This document shows, piece by piece, positions 16,389-25,906 of a stretch of 64,000 nt of DNA. A program made the position numbers and the translations under genes. Source of the stretch: Anaerocolumna sp. AGMB13025 (GTDB taxonomy: Bacteria; Bacillota; Clostridia; Lachnospirales; Lachnospiraceae); NCBI RefSeq assembly GCF_029689925.1, contig NZ_CP121445.1:51001-115000 (forward strand), read 5' to 3'. Under the pieces are notes generated by a model. That model made no database searches. It saw only the letters and a program-made list of their open reading frames with translations, and was not told the origin of the DNA. Positions within the stretch are counted from its first letter, which is position 1; each line of letters starts with the position of its first letter.

Positions 16389-18332
16389 ATGTTACAAGCA
16401 GAGTATATCAGGGATATGCATAGTAATTTTGTTGTTTTAAAGGGAATAGAAGGCAAGTCATCCGCGTATGGATCAAGGATGATCTTACATAATAATATTC
16501 CAGGATTACTAAAAACAGAGTTAAGATCCATTGATAATATGGATTTATTTTATTATGATGTAACTTCTAAAAAATCCCTTGCGGAGATTTGGGAAAATAA
16601 ATCCCTTAACTATTATGAACTAAGAAAAATAGTATCAGATATTCTTATAACCATTCAAAACAGCGGAGAATATCTGCTTTCAGAGAATGATTTTATTATA
16701 GAACCTAATTATATATTTCTGGATACCGGCTCTCAGAATATTTTATTATGCCATCTGGTGGGCAGGGATGAGAATATAAAAGAGCAATTGAGCAGACTGA
16801 TGGAATATCTAATGAATAAAGTAGATTATAAGGATGAAGCAGCGGTAGTTTTAATATATGCTTTATATAAAGAAAGTAAAGAGACAGACTGTACTTTTGA
16901 GAAATTATTAAAGGAGATAAATAAAAAGGATAATGAACCGAAAGTAAGAAAAATTAATGTCCAACAGATAGAGAAGATGGAACACAGGAAACCGGAAACA
17001 GACGAAACATATTCTGGGCAGAGTGGAGAGAAAACTAGAAAATTTAAAGCCAAAGAGACCCTTTTGGGAAAACCATCTATTCAAGATCTGGATAGTAAAA
17101 AGAACCAAAGAGTGAATTTCGCAAAAGAAAAATATAAAAATCAAAAAGTTCATAATCAAAAAAATAAAAACCAGAGGACACAAAACCAGAAGACACAAAA
17201 ACAATTAGATCAAAGTAGAATAAGGCAAAAGAATCAAAAACGTATGAGTCAAAATGAAAAAGATCAAAATGGAAAAACTCAAAAGACACTAATTCAAAAT
17301 GCACGAAACCATAATGTTATTCAGCCAACACAAAATGTTTTTGTTCAGAAAAACTTTAATAAAATAACACATAACCCCGGTTATCAATCATCTTTTCATC
17401 AAAATATAACGATTCTTACTGGAAAGATCCAATTCTGCATAAAAAATTTATTTCATAAATTTATTGTTAAAAGTACTGAGTTACCTCCCCCTTCACTGGA
17501 AAATCTGTCAGAACTGGAAGAGGTGGAAAGTGAGAGAGAAGTTCAGTATTTCGGATTAAAAACATTTGTTTTAGCGGGTATTTCTATACTAGCCGGTATC
17601 ATCATTTTGATAATAGCCTTGCAATTTAACTTATTGGATAACACCTTTGGTACACAAATAGATAGTATTAAACTTATTAGTTGCATTATCATTTTGGCTT
17701 GTATGGAAGCTTATGCCTTAATGAAACTTTTTGATACAAAAAACAAATTATCGAGAATCAAAACGGTAATAGAATATGCAGAAATTGAACCAGGGGATGC
17801 AGAATCAAAACCTGAATATGCAGAAATCAATGCAGACAAAGTTGCAGAATCAGAACCTGAATATGAAGAAAAAAATACAGATAAAGAAATGATATGGGAA
17901 GGCAGCAGGTGTTTTGATGATAAGGATAGTCAGGTTCAGGAGACTACTCAGTTTTTGTGGCAGAAGGACAGCAGTGACGAAGCAGAGAATACAGTAATTT
18001 TATCACAGCTTAAACCCTGGAAGCAGTACCACTTGGTTAGGTCAGATAATGAGATACAAAAGGAAATACCGGTTGATCATTTCCCGTTTCTTATTGGAAA
18101 ATTAAAAAAAGGTATGGATTTATTAATAGAAGATACCTCCGTCAGCCGAAGACATGCCAAGTTTACAAAAGAAGGGGAGGATATATTCCTTACGGATTTA
18201 AATTCAACGAATGGTACCTATATAAATGGTATAAGGATGGCAGCAAATAAGCCATATCTTCTTCATGAGAAAGATGAAATCGTATTCTCGCAGGTGAAGT
18301 ATATTTGGTCGGTATTAATCAGAGAGAATTAA
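16389..18332 (+). CDS. DUF6382-FHA membrane signalling protein
   Basis: Residues 1-175 form a DUF6382-like domain, which in Clostridia precedes FHA domains in Tad loci. Residues 180-340 are a low-complexity Asn/Gln/Lys linker with many NQK repeats. Two membrane helices lie at about 392-415 and 425-445. Residues 555-645 form an FHA phosphothreonine-binding domain with the conserved SRRHAKF and DLNSTNGTYING motifs, so the binding residues appear intact. The protein probably links Ser/Thr phosphorylation to pilus assembly, but no kinase is encoded in this window. It is the last gene of the Tad operon. Confidence 0.82.
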   Translation: MLQAEYIRDMHSNFVVLKGIEGKSSAYGSRMILHNNIPGLLKTELRSIDNMDLFYYDVTSKKSLAEIWENKSLNYYELRKIVSDILITIQNSGEYLLSENDFIIEPNYIFLDTGSQNILLCHLVGRDENIKEQLSRLMEYLMNKVDYKDEAAVVLIYALYKESKETDCTFEKLLKEINKKDNEPKVRKINVQQIEKMEHRKPETDETYSGQSGEKTRKFKAKETLLGKPSIQDLDSKKNQRVNFAKEKYKNQKVHNQKNKNQRTQNQKTQKQLDQSRIRQKNQKRMSQNEKDQNGKTQKTLIQNARNHNVIQPTQNVFVQKNFNKITHNPGYQSSFHQNITILTGKIQFCIKNLFHKFIVKSTELPPPSLENLSELEEVESEREVQYFGLKTFVLAGISILAGIIILIIALQFNLLDNTFGTQIDSIKLISCIIILACMEAYALMKLFDTKNKLSRIKTVIEYAEIEPGDAESKPEYAEINADKVAESEPEYEEKNTDKEMIWEGSRCFDDKDSQVQETTQFLWQKDSSDEAENTVILSQLKPWKQYHLVRSDNEIQKEIPVDHFPFLIGKLKKGMDLLIEDTSVSRRHAKFTKEGEDIFLTDLNSTNGTYINGIRMAANKPYLLHEKDEIVFSQVKYIWSVLIREN

Positions 18333-18419
18333 GTTACATTTGATAACAGATAAGAATCATTATAAAGCACGGCAAGAGACTGCTGCAAATTTCAAAGAAT
18401 AAATCATCTGGTAGAGAAC

Positions 18420-18534
18420 AAGGATTATAATTTGTAAAATTTTATGGAAAGTAAGCGCGGAGGACTGCAAGAAAGGAAATACAGCCGCATATGCGCTTAT
18501 ACCTGGAACAAAATTTTGACGAAATATAATCCTT
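18420..18534. repeat. nested inverted repeat between the Tad operon and glpK
   Basis: An outer pair (18420-18443 AAGGATTATAATTTG..., 18510-18534 ending AAATATAATCCTT) encloses an inner pair TAAGCGC (18452-18458) and GCGCTTA (18493-18499). The result is a two-level foldback of about 115 nt without a T-tract. The outer arm shares AAGGATTATA with the perfect hairpin at 40184-40251. It fills most of the 358-bp gap before glpK. Confidence 0.6.
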
Positions 18535-18593
18535 ATTTTATACGCAGTTTGGTATTCTACATTTTATAACAGTCTTTTTTAAAAACAGCCTTC

Positions 18594-18622
18594 TTGTATT
18601 AAAAGTCAAAAAATAGTATAAT
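18594..18622 (+). promoter_or_regulatory. sigma-A type promoter of glpK
   Basis: TTGTAT, a 17-bp spacer, then TATAAT at 18617-18622, about 70 bp before the chosen glpK start. No catabolite-response element was recognised. Confidence 0.65.
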
Positions 18623-18690
18623 CTACCATAAGGAATCGTATATTCCATGGGTATTTGAGCAATTCAAACCATAATGTGGAGGGAAGTTAC

Positions 18691-20181
18691 GTGAAGAAAT
18701 ATGTAATGGCGTTGGACCAGGGAACCACCAGTTCCAGATGTATACTATTTGATAAGAAGGGTCAGATGTTAAGCATTGCACAGAAAGAATTTGAACAGAT
18801 CTATCCGGTAGCCGGTTGGGTAGAGCATAATCCAATGGAGATATGGTCATCTCAGATCAGTGTGGCAGCGGAAGCCATGGCAAAGATCGGAGCCAGCGCA
18901 GATGAAATTGCATCCATCGGGATTACCAATCAGCGGGAAACTACTATCGTATGGAATAAGCATACGGGGGAACCAGTTTATAATGCAATTGTATGGCAAT
19001 GCAGAAGAACCTCTGATACAGTAATGGAACTTAAAAAATCCGGATTTGATAAAGTGATACGAGAAAAAACCGGATTAATACCGGATGCCTACTTTTCCGG
19101 TACCAAAATAAAATGGATTTTAGACCATGTAGCGGGTGCAAGGGCAGAAGCAGAAGCCGGCAACCTTCTGTTTGGTACGGTGGATACCTGGCTGATCTGG
19201 AACCTTACTAAGGGAAGGGTGTTTGTTACGGATTACACCAATGCTTCCCGGACAATGCTATATGATATTAAAAAACTGGAATGGGATGAGGAGATATTAA
19301 AAGAACTGGATATCCCAAAATCCATGCTGCCGGAAGTAAAACCCTCCAGTTACATTTATGGTCATACGGATTCCGGTCATCTTGGGGGTGCCATACCCAT
19401 TGCCGGTGTAGCCGGGGACCAGCAGGCTGCCTTATTCGGACAATGCTGCTTTGAGCCGGGTGAAGTTAAGAATACTTATGGAACCGGCTGCTTTTTATTA
19501 ATGAATACAGGAAATGAAGCCATCTGGTCCCAGCATGGCTTGTTAACAACAATAGCAGCCAGTGAACCGGATAAGGTTCAGTATGCCCTCGAAGGCAGCG
19601 TATTTGTAGCAGGAGCAGCAATTCAATGGCTTCGGGATGAACTTGGGATTATACGGAATGCAGCCCAATCAGAAGAATATGCCATGTCGGTAGATGACAC
19701 AAGCGGCGTTTATGTAGTGCCTGCATTTTCAGGACTTGGAGCACCATACTGGGATCAGTATGCAAGGGGTACCATTGTTGGTATTACCAGAGGGTTTAAT
19801 AATAAACATCTGGTACGGGCAACCTTAGAAGCCATAGCTTATCAGACCAATGATGTACTTAATGCTATGGAACGAGATGCAGGCAATCGGTTAAAGTCCT
19901 TAAAAGTAGACGGTGGAGCGTCTGCTAATAATTTTTTAATGCAGTTTCAGGCTGATATATTGGATACAGTGGTTCACAGACCTTCCTGCATTGAAACTAC
20001 GGCTTTAGGTGCTGCATATCTTGCCGGACTAGCAACCGGATATTGGAAGGATAAAACAGAGATTAAGGAAAACTGGGCACTGTCAAAGACCTTTACTCCA
20101 CATATGGAAGTGGAAAAGCGGGTACAACTAATAACCGGATGGAAAAAGGCAGTGAAGCATTCCTTTAACTGGGCCGAGTAA
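18691..20181 (+). CDS. glpK: glycerol kinase
   Basis: This enzyme phosphorylates glycerol with ATP to sn-glycerol 3-phosphate in the cytoplasm. The protein is 496 residues, the normal size for the FGGY family. It has the N-terminal [14 protein letters not shown] phosphate loop, GITNQRETT, the glycerol-binding WQCRRT segment, the [11 protein letters not shown] motif, and [18 protein letters not shown] of the second FGGY signature. I chose the GTG at 18691 because AGGGAAG lies 6-8 bp upstream and known GlpKs begin [10 protein letters not shown]; the TTG at 18655 has no ribosome binding site. No glycerol facilitator or dehydrogenase gene is adjacent. Confidence 0.97.
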   Translation: MKKYVMALDQGTTSSRCILFDKKGQMLSIAQKEFEQIYPVAGWVEHNPMEIWSSQISVAAEAMAKIGASADEIASIGITNQRETTIVWNKHTGEPVYNAIVWQCRRTSDTVMELKKSGFDKVIREKTGLIPDAYFSGTKIKWILDHVAGARAEAEAGNLLFGTVDTWLIWNLTKGRVFVTDYTNASRTMLYDIKKLEWDEEILKELDIPKSMLPEVKPSSYIYGHTDSGHLGGAIPIAGVAGDQQAALFGQCCFEPGEVKNTYGTGCFLLMNTGNEAIWSQHGLLTTIAASEPDKVQYALEGSVFVAGAAIQWLRDELGIIRNAAQSEEYAMSVDDTSGVYVVPAFSGLGAPYWDQYARGTIVGITRGFNNKHLVRATLEAIAYQTNDVLNAMERDAGNRLKSLKVDGGASANNFLMQFQADILDTVVHRPSCIETTALGAAYLAGLATGYWKDKTEIKENWALSKTFTPHMEVEKRVQLITGWKKAVKHSFNWAE

Positions 20182-20321
20182 TAATTAACAAAGCAGTAGC
20201 AATAATAAATTAATAAAGCAATAATAATTTATGTAATAATATATAACTAAGAATAACTATACATTACCAGGTAATTCTTCTTATAGGGAAGGGCAAGATC
20301 AAGGAAAAGGATCATAAATAC

Positions 20322-21401
20322 ATGATAATAGATAGAATCAGATCAAAACTGTTACAAAGAGGGTTTAAGGAAGTTCAGGTAAATGCAGACGGTATTTATC
20401 TGCTTTCTTATAATGCCGGTCAGGAAGTTAATGTGATTGTATTTTTTGACTGTCCCGGGGGCTTGGAATTTACTACGGAACAATATAAGAATATCAGGGA
20501 TCAGCTCCAAAGGAATTATTCCCAGAGAGGTTTTACCGGCATCCGTATACAGCTTATCATCTGTACGAATCACATTGAAGCAGTTAGAAGGCTCCAGCCA
20601 GGCGAAAGCAATGAATGGCTCCTGGATATGAAAAACTTACGGTTAATTATTTATGAAAACCAGAACCCTGACTTTATGGGTATCAGAAATGAGATAGAAG
20701 AAATATTATTAAGCGCACAGGTATCAAATCTTGGGGAAGAATCTTTACACACACCATTGTATGAAAAACCGGTATATCCTGAGAATCGATCCTTATGGTC
20801 AAGGTATTTTTCAAAATGCAATACCTTTCTTATCCTTATTAATGTACTAGTCTTCCTATTTGTAGAAGGGAAGGACAATACCTCAATAGCTACGAACAAA
20901 GTCCTTGACTTTGGTGCTTTGTACTGGCCGGCAATCCGGTATAATTACGAATATTACCGGTTATTTACTTATATGTTTTTACATGGCGGCATTGAGCATC
21001 TGGGTAATAATATGATTGTGCTTTTAATTATTGGTGATAATTTGGAGAGAGCAGCAGGAAAGTTTAAGTACCTGTTAATCTATTTTGGCTCAGGAGTTAT
21101 TGCAGGGATTGTCTCCATGAGTTATAATATGTTAAATAATACGAATACGGTGTCTATCGGAGCCTCAGGTGCCATCTTCGGAGTGGTAGGCGCTGTGGCG
21201 TATATAGTTGTAGTAAACAAAGGACGCTTAGAAGACATCAGTACAAGACAGATTGCTCTTTTTGTTGTGTTCAGCCTATATGGCGGACTTACCAGCCAGG
21301 GTGTTGACAACGCCGCCCATATCGGCGGTTTGGCAGGAGGAATCCTATTGGCAGCCATATTTTATCGTAAACAAAAGAAAAGAGAACCGGAAAGGGGTTA
21401 A
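20322..21401 (+). CDS. rhomboid family intramembrane serine protease
   Basis: This 359-residue protein has a soluble N-terminal domain (about 1-165) and a six-helix rhomboid domain. Seen are HGGIEHLGNNMIVLLIIGDNLE (the L1/TM2 HxxxN region), the catalytic serine in SIGASGAIFG at about residue 281, and the catalytic histidine in DNAAHIGGLAGG at about 333, so the Ser-His dyad is intact. The N-terminal domain resembles that of GluP-type rhomboids of Firmicutes. Substrates are unknown. It ends 3 bp before the next gene, so the two are probably cotranscribed. Confidence 0.9.
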   Translation: MIIDRIRSKLLQRGFKEVQVNADGIYLLSYNAGQEVNVIVFFDCPGGLEFTTEQYKNIRDQLQRNYSQRGFTGIRIQLIICTNHIEAVRRLQPGESNEWLLDMKNLRLIIYENQNPDFMGIRNEIEEILLSAQVSNLGEESLHTPLYEKPVYPENRSLWSRYFSKCNTFLILINVLVFLFVEGKDNTSIATNKVLDFGALYWPAIRYNYEYYRLFTYMFLHGGIEHLGNNMIVLLIIGDNLERAAGKFKYLLIYFGSGVIAGIVSMSYNMLNNTNTVSIGASGAIFGVVGAVAYIVVVNKGRLEDISTRQIALFVVFSLYGGLTSQGVDNAAHIGGLAGGILLAAIFYRKQKKREPERG

Positions 21402-21404
21402 TGT

Positions 21405-22403
21405 ATGAATGTAAATATCTACTACGGCGGACGGGGGTTAATCGAAGACCCCACAATATATGTCATTAACAAGTTAACTGAGGTTTTAAACGAAATCCGT
21501 GTTAATGTGGTAAAATATAACTTATATGAAGAAAAGAACGCCATTGCTGTTCTGCCTAAGACCTTGAAAGAAGCAGATGGCATCATATTGGCTACAAATG
21601 TGGAATGGTTAGGAATCGGGGGCTATATGCAGCAGTTTTTGGATGCCTGCTGGCTGTATGGAGATAAGGAACATATCAGTAAATTATATATGATGCCCAT
21701 CGTTATGGCTAATTCCTACGGAGAACGGGAAGCAGAACTTTATTTAATAAAAGCCTGGGAAATGCTTGGAGGGATAACCTGTAACGGACTCCGTGCTTAT
21801 GTGGAAGATCATGTGGATTTTGAGACGAATTCCACATATGGGCAGATAATTGAGAAGCAGGCGGAATTATTTTATAAAGTAATTAATCAGAAGACCAAGA
21901 TGCTGCCGGCAAGTAATTCAGTAATCAGAAATAATATGCTAAAAGGCTTTTCCAATGATTTAACACCCCAGGAGAATGAACAACTGTCCATGTACGTATC
22001 GGACGATACCTATGTTAAGAAGCAGAAAGAAGATATTGAGGAGCTGGCTCAGATTTTTAAAGGAATGCTTGGATCTCAGGAAAAGGAATTAAAACAGGAG
22101 TTTATCCATAACATAAGAGAGAATTTTCATCCTTTAAATGATTTTAAAGCCAGTTATACCATAGAAATTAATGATACCATGAAAACCCTGGTCATTGATG
22201 TAAACGGTTCCAATCTTAACTGTTATTATGGAGAGAAGGAAGATGCGGATGTTGCCGCCAGAACTACCTATGATGTATTGAATAAAATAATTAACGGACG
22301 GATGACGGTCCAGAGAGCTTTTATGTCGGGTGAACTCACAGCAAAAGGTAATTTTAAAACCTTACGGACCTTCGACCAGATATTCCAGTTTAATATCATA
22401 TAG
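21405..22403 (+). CDS. flavodoxin-fold protein fused to an SCP2 domain
   Basis: Residues 1-170 have an NAD(P)H-dependent FMN reductase/flavodoxin-like alternation of strands and helices (MNVNIYYGGRG, ADGIILATNVEWLGIGGYMQQFLD). After a linker, residues 235-332 form a sterol carrier protein 2-like domain with the typical ending MTVQRAFMSGELTAKGNFKTL. The SCP2 fold binds hydrophobic ligands, so a redox or lipid-handling role is possible; the substrate is unknown. It starts 3 bp after the rhomboid gene with GGGG upstream, suggesting an operon and perhaps a membrane-related function. Confidence 0.75.
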   Translation: MNVNIYYGGRGLIEDPTIYVINKLTEVLNEIRVNVVKYNLYEEKNAIAVLPKTLKEADGIILATNVEWLGIGGYMQQFLDACWLYGDKEHISKLYMMPIVMANSYGEREAELYLIKAWEMLGGITCNGLRAYVEDHVDFETNSTYGQIIEKQAELFYKVINQKTKMLPASNSVIRNNMLKGFSNDLTPQENEQLSMYVSDDTYVKKQKEDIEELAQIFKGMLGSQEKELKQEFIHNIRENFHPLNDFKASYTIEINDTMKTLVIDVNGSNLNCYYGEKEDADVAARTTYDVLNKIINGRMTVQRAFMSGELTAKGNFKTLRTFDQIFQFNII

Positions 22404-22432
22404 CTCTGCTCCAAGGAATATTTTTTGTAGGG

Positions 22433-22466
22433 ATTCAAAGGATTAGCGGAAACTAATCCTTTGAAT
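22433..22466 (+). terminator. perfect 14-bp hairpin after the SCP2 gene
   Basis: ATTCAAAGGATTAG and CTAATCCTTTGAAT flank a 6-nt CGGAAA loop, 30 bp after the stop. No T-tract follows on either strand, so termination is likely but not certain. Confidence 0.5.
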
Positions 22467-22569
22467 AGGATAAAACAGGTAATTGGGACAAAATTATGTA
22501 AAATGATTCCGTCGTAGACATCAGAATAAGCAGTATGGGGGGAGTACCCATATTGTTATACGGTTGTTA

Positions 22570-23310
22570 TTAAGATAATGGAAGGTTGATAATAAAGCTG
22601 GTCTTTTCCTCAGTCGAGGTTACTTCGATCGTACCGTTGTGGGCATCAACGATGTTAGAAGAAATTGCTAGTCCGAGACCGGAACCACCAGGCTTATAAG
22701 TTACAAAGGGCTTGAAGATTGTGGGTAATTCATCAGCCGGGATTATCTTACCGTTATTCTGGACTTCAATTATTAGATGGGAAGGTACTGAAACTCTGCA
22801 TACTATATTGATATAGCAGCCTCTCTCGGTTGCTTCAAATGCATTTCGAAGCAAGTTTGTAAAGACTTGGGTAATCTTTACCGGGTCTAAGGAATAGCTG
22901 ATATAGTAGGGTATATCAGCTTCTGCTATCGTTAATGTCAAATCAATACCGTTTTGTTCGGCTAGGGGTAAAAAGGTGCTTATTACCGATTTTAGTAAAA
23001 GAAGGAAATCCTGCTTTTGCTTTGTTATTGATTCACTATGATTGAACTTACTAACCTCAGTTAACAAAATTTCTAATCCGTTTATATCTTCCGTTAATTG
23101 ATTCCAGTATTTAAATTCTTTGGCTTCTGGGTGGACGGTTTCAATTAACTGGGCTGTACTCTTAATCAAAGTTAATGGATTTCGAATCTCGTGAGAGATT
23201 TGTGAGGTAAGAATATTACATTCTTTCATAGTTTTGTTAATAAAGTAAGCAAAATCATCATTGGAATTCATTAATTCCGTAAGTTTTTTTTGTTCTTCCT
23301 TCGTAAACAT
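22570..23310 (-). CDS. soluble sensor histidine kinase
   Basis: This 246-residue protein has no membrane helix or recognisable sensor domain. The phospho-accepting His40 lies in SHEIRNPLTLIKSTAQLIE (HisKA). The HATPase core has the N box NLLRNAFEATERG at about 160, the G1-like VQNNGKIIPADELPTIF, and G2 GGSGLGLAISSNIVDAHNG at about 208-225. It resembles the short kinases feeding the sporulation phosphorelay, such as KinB/NtrB-like forms. No response regulator gene is adjacent. I chose the ATG at 23310 because AGGAGGTG lies 6 bp upstream; the upstream in-frame ATG has none. Confidence 0.85.
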   Translation of the reverse strand: MFTKEEQKKLTELMNSNDDFAYFINKTMKECNILTSQISHEIRNPLTLIKSTAQLIETVHPEAKEFKYWNQLTEDINGLEILLTEVSKFNHSESITKQKQDFLLLLKSVISTFLPLAEQNGIDLTLTIAEADIPYYISYSLDPVKITQVFTNLLRNAFEATERGCYINIVCRVSVPSHLIIEVQNNGKIIPADELPTIFKPFVTYKPGGSGLGLAISSNIVDAHNGTIEVTSTEEKTSFIINLPLS

Positions 23311-23472
23311 TTTGTTCACCTCCTGAACTAATATTAGCAGAATATGGTATATTATACAATATAATCTCATTTACAAGAAACGACAGTAAACACTTTGAAA
23401 ATGATTATAAAATGTATATTAATGTAGTATTATTTGTAGAAAATTATATAAAATGATTTAGGAGGCAGAAAT

Positions 23473-23889
23473 ATGAGTAATAATTGTATATTTTGTAAGA
23501 TTATTGGGAATGAAATTTCTTCGGTTTCGCTGTATGAAGATGACGATTTTAAGGTAATAATGGACATTTCCCCCGCTGCAAAGGGACATGCTGTTTTAAT
23601 TCCCAAGAAGCATTTTGCCAATCTATTTGAAATGGATGAGAATACCGCTTCAAAAGTTTTTGTGGTAGTAGCCAAAGTGGCCAAGGCAATAAAAGAAGAA
23701 TTAAACTGCGACGGTCTTAACATCCTGCAGAATAATGGAGAAGCAGCCGGTCAGACGGTATTCCATTTTCACATCCACTTTATCCCCAGATATTATAAGG
23801 ATTCTGTAGATATTACCTGGGGACATGATCGTTACGGGGAAGGAGAAGCAGAGTCAATAGCAGAAGCAATCCGAGCAAGAATTGTTTAG
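23473..23889 (+). CDS. hit: HIT family nucleotide-binding protein
   Basis: This 138-residue protein of the Hint/HIT branch hydrolyses nucleoside phosphoramidates or similar nucleotides. It begins with the zinc-ribbon-like CIFCKIIGNEI and has PAAKGHAVLIPKKHFANLFE. It ends with the histidine triad FHFHIHFIPR at about residues 95-104. All three triad histidines are present. AGGAGG lies 7 bp before the ATG. It is divergent from the histidine kinase, with which it shares a 160-bp promoter region. Confidence 0.94.
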   Translation: MSNNCIFCKIIGNEISSVSLYEDDDFKVIMDISPAAKGHAVLIPKKHFANLFEMDENTASKVFVVVAKVAKAIKEELNCDGLNILQNNGEAAGQTVFHFHIHFIPRYYKDSVDITWGHDRYGEGEAESIAEAIRARIV

Positions 23890-23902
23890 GTAATGAATCA
23901 TG

Positions 23903-24007
23903 AAAACACGCCAAATCAAAAGATGAAGTATTCTAAACCGAAAGATATCCGCAGAAAGCCATTAAGGTGAAAGAAAGCTTCATAACTTGATATGACGTGT
24001 TTTTTAT
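23903..24007 (+). terminator. long stem-loop with T-tract after the HIT gene
   Basis: The arms 23903-23928 and 23978-24003 (AAAACACGCCAAATCA... pairing with ...TGATATGACGTGTTTT) form an imperfect stem of about 26 bp with a 49-nt loop, followed by TTTT. It acts as a terminator or is a foldback insertion that does so. Confidence 0.65.
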
Positions 24008-24174
24008 ATGAAAGTTATTATATTTAATTTCTGATTCTAAAGCTACATCAAATACTTGTAAAATATTTTTAAACAATTTTATAGGATATTGTAAAACCAC
24101 AATAAGTACAAGTTAAAAAACTATTTTCATCATTTTAAAAGCAGTACCAAATTAAATTTACGTTAGGCTGGCGG

Positions 24175-25239
24175 TTAATGTGAAATATCCTTGATCAGTT
24201 TTATAATCGTTTCGATAGAATTATTTAACTCGCTCTGACTCATCGCCTCAATATATGTCTTTCGTTTTGTATAAACGGACTCAACGGCATCTAATAAAGA
24301 ATCCTTTGATAAGGCTTCTTCCTTTAACACATAGCTGTAACCCTGACGTTCAAAAGACTCGGCATTTAAAATCTGGTCACCCCGGCTGGAAGCTGCCGAG
24401 AGAGGAATCAGAATGTGGGGTTTTCTTAGTGCCAGCAATTCGCAGATTGCATTGGCGCCTGCCCTTGAAATAACAACATCGGCAGCCTCTAACAGATCAC
24501 TTAATTCTTTCTTTATATACTCAAACTGGACATAACCCGGAGTATTTCTTAAGCTTTCATCCAGTTTGTCTTTTCCGCATAGATGGACAACCTGAAATTT
24601 CTCCAGTAAGACAGGAAGAATGGCTCTTACTGCTTCATTGACCACTACGGAACCGGTACTGCCGCCTACTACTAATAACACTGGTTTATTACGGGAAAAT
24701 CCGCAAAAGTCAAGTCCCCTCAGCTTATTGCCGGAAAATAGCTCCTGTCTGATGGGAGTTCCGGTTAAGACAGCCTTGCCCTCCGGCAGAAATTTGACTG
24801 TCTCGGGAAAATTGGCACATACCTTTTTGGCAGAGGGAATACTTATCTTATTGGCAAGACCGGGAGTCATATCAGATTCGTGGATAATAACCGGCACACC
24901 TTTTCGTTTGGCTGCAAGTACCACAGGAACCGATACAAAGCCTCCTTTGGAAAATACGACATCCGGTTTTAGCTTCTTAATTAAGGTCAACGCCTCAAAA
25001 AAACCTTTTACCACCTTAAAGGGATCGCTGAAATTTTTGGGATCAAAATACCGTCTTAATTTACCGGAGGATATGCCATAGTAAGGAATAGTAAGCTCCT
25101 CGATTAATTTTTTTTCAATGCCGTCATAGGATCCGATGTAATGAACCTCATATCCTTCTCTCTTTAGTGCAGGAAGCAAGGCGATGTTAGGAGTAACATG
25201 CCCGGCCGTTCCGCCCCCGGTTAAGACAATTCGTTTCAT
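24175..25239 (-). CDS. murG: UDP-GlcNAc:undecaprenyl-PP-MurNAc-pentapeptide GlcNAc transferase
   Basis: MurG converts lipid I to lipid II at the inner face of the membrane, the last cytoplasmic step of peptidoglycan synthesis. The 354-residue protein shows the N-terminal glycine loop [16 protein letters not shown], the lipid-side [12 protein letters not shown], and the UDP-GlcNAc site with [11 protein letters not shown] and [19 protein letters not shown]. It stands alone, outside a dcw cluster, as in several Lachnospiraceae. The start is uncertain: MKRIVLT at 25239 matches the family, and an in-frame ATG at 25251 is also possible. The AAGGAG upstream lies in the loop of a 21-bp palindrome. 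Confidence 0.95.
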   Translation of the reverse strand: MKRIVLTGGGTAGHVTPNIALLPALKREGYEVHYIGSYDGIEKKLIEELTIPYYGISSGKLRRYFDPKNFSDPFKVVKGFFEALTLIKKLKPDVVFSKGGFVSVPVVLAAKRKGVPVIIHESDMTPGLANKISIPSAKKVCANFPETVKFLPEGKAVLTGTPIRQELFSGNKLRGLDFCGFSRNKPVLLVVGGSTGSVVVNEAVRAILPVLLEKFQVVHLCGKDKLDESLRNTPGYVQFEYIKKELSDLLEAADVVISRAGANAICELLALRKPHILIPLSAASSRGDQILNAESFERQGYSYVLKEEALSKDSLLDAVESVYTKRKTYIEAMSQSELNNSIETIIKLIKDISH

Positions 25240-25255
25240 TTTTATACCCATTGCA

Positions 25256-25276
25256 TATCGCAAGCTCCTTGCGATA
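25256..25276 (-). promoter_or_regulatory. murG: hairpin presenting the murG ribosome binding site
   Basis: TATCGCAAG-GAG-CTTGCGATA on the minus strand is a perfect 9-bp stem with a 3-nt loop, and AAGGAG spans stem and loop. The in-frame ATG at 25251 begins 4 bp downstream. It may regulate murG translation. Confidence 0.45.
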
Positions 25277-25374
25277 CTGCCACATAATAAAATGTGAAAC
25301 AAGTTTCACAGGTTGGAAGAATCGTAGTGTGGCATCCTTTCAATTCTATATTTTCTTTCAACCTTTATTCAACC

Positions 25375-25623
25375 TTATTTTTTCCATTCCTTTAAGGCTT
25401 TTGTCAGCTGATCAGGACAGGAAGTTGATTTAAAGCCGCATTTTGTCCCTTCTAACCTTGTAATTACCTCATCAATGGACATACCTGCAACTAATTTAGA
25501 GATACCCGCAGTATTACCGGAGCATCCTCCTATAAAAATAACATTCTTAACAATATTGTCTTCTACTTCAAAACTGATTTCAGAGCAGCAGACACCAGAA
25601 GTCTTATATAACATAATCATCAT
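25375..25623 (-). CDS. TSCPD domain protein (TIGR03905 type)
   Basis: This 82-residue protein consists of a single TSCPD domain: SGVCCSEISFEVEDNIVKNV, GGCSGNTAGISKLVAGMS and the naming CGFKSTSCPDQL motif near the C-terminus. The conserved cysteines are present and suggest metal binding. The same domain occurs at the C-terminus of some class II ribonucleotide reductases; the free-standing form has no known function. Three in-frame ATGs (MMIML) lie close together. The AAAGG site fits the second or third best, so the true start may be 25620 or 25614. Confidence 0.85.
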   Translation of the reverse strand: MMIMLYKTSGVCCSEISFEVEDNIVKNVIFIGGCSGNTAGISKLVAGMSIDEVITRLEGTKCGFKSTSCPDQLTKALKEWKK

Positions 25624-25778
25624 ATCCTTTCTATGTAAATGGTAACCCTTGAAATATTCAGATTCAAGTTCTTTATTATTATAACATTTTTTGAAGCCGG
25701 TGCAAGAATGAATTTAGATAAAATCGTTACAATTGCCGGATAGCCATAACACCTTGTGTATTTTGTGCAGGAATAATC

Positions 25779-25807
25779 TTGCAGTAAACCCTGAATTCCG
25801 TTATAAT
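25779..25807 (+). promoter_or_regulatory. sigma-A type promoter of mtnN
   Basis: TTGCAG, exactly 17 bp, then TATAAT at 25802-25807, about 100 bp before the mtnN start. Confidence 0.65.
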
Positions 25808-25906
25808 ACATCAATATAGAGTATTGGGTAATTGCATTGAACGCAGATATCATATGGAAGGTTCTCAATTACCAATATAAGTTATGATTGTGAGGAGATG
25901 TAAGGT

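Noticed and set aside
18655..18690. N-terminal extension of glycerol kinase from TTG
   Set aside because: The GTG at 18691 has the ribosome binding site and matches the family start.
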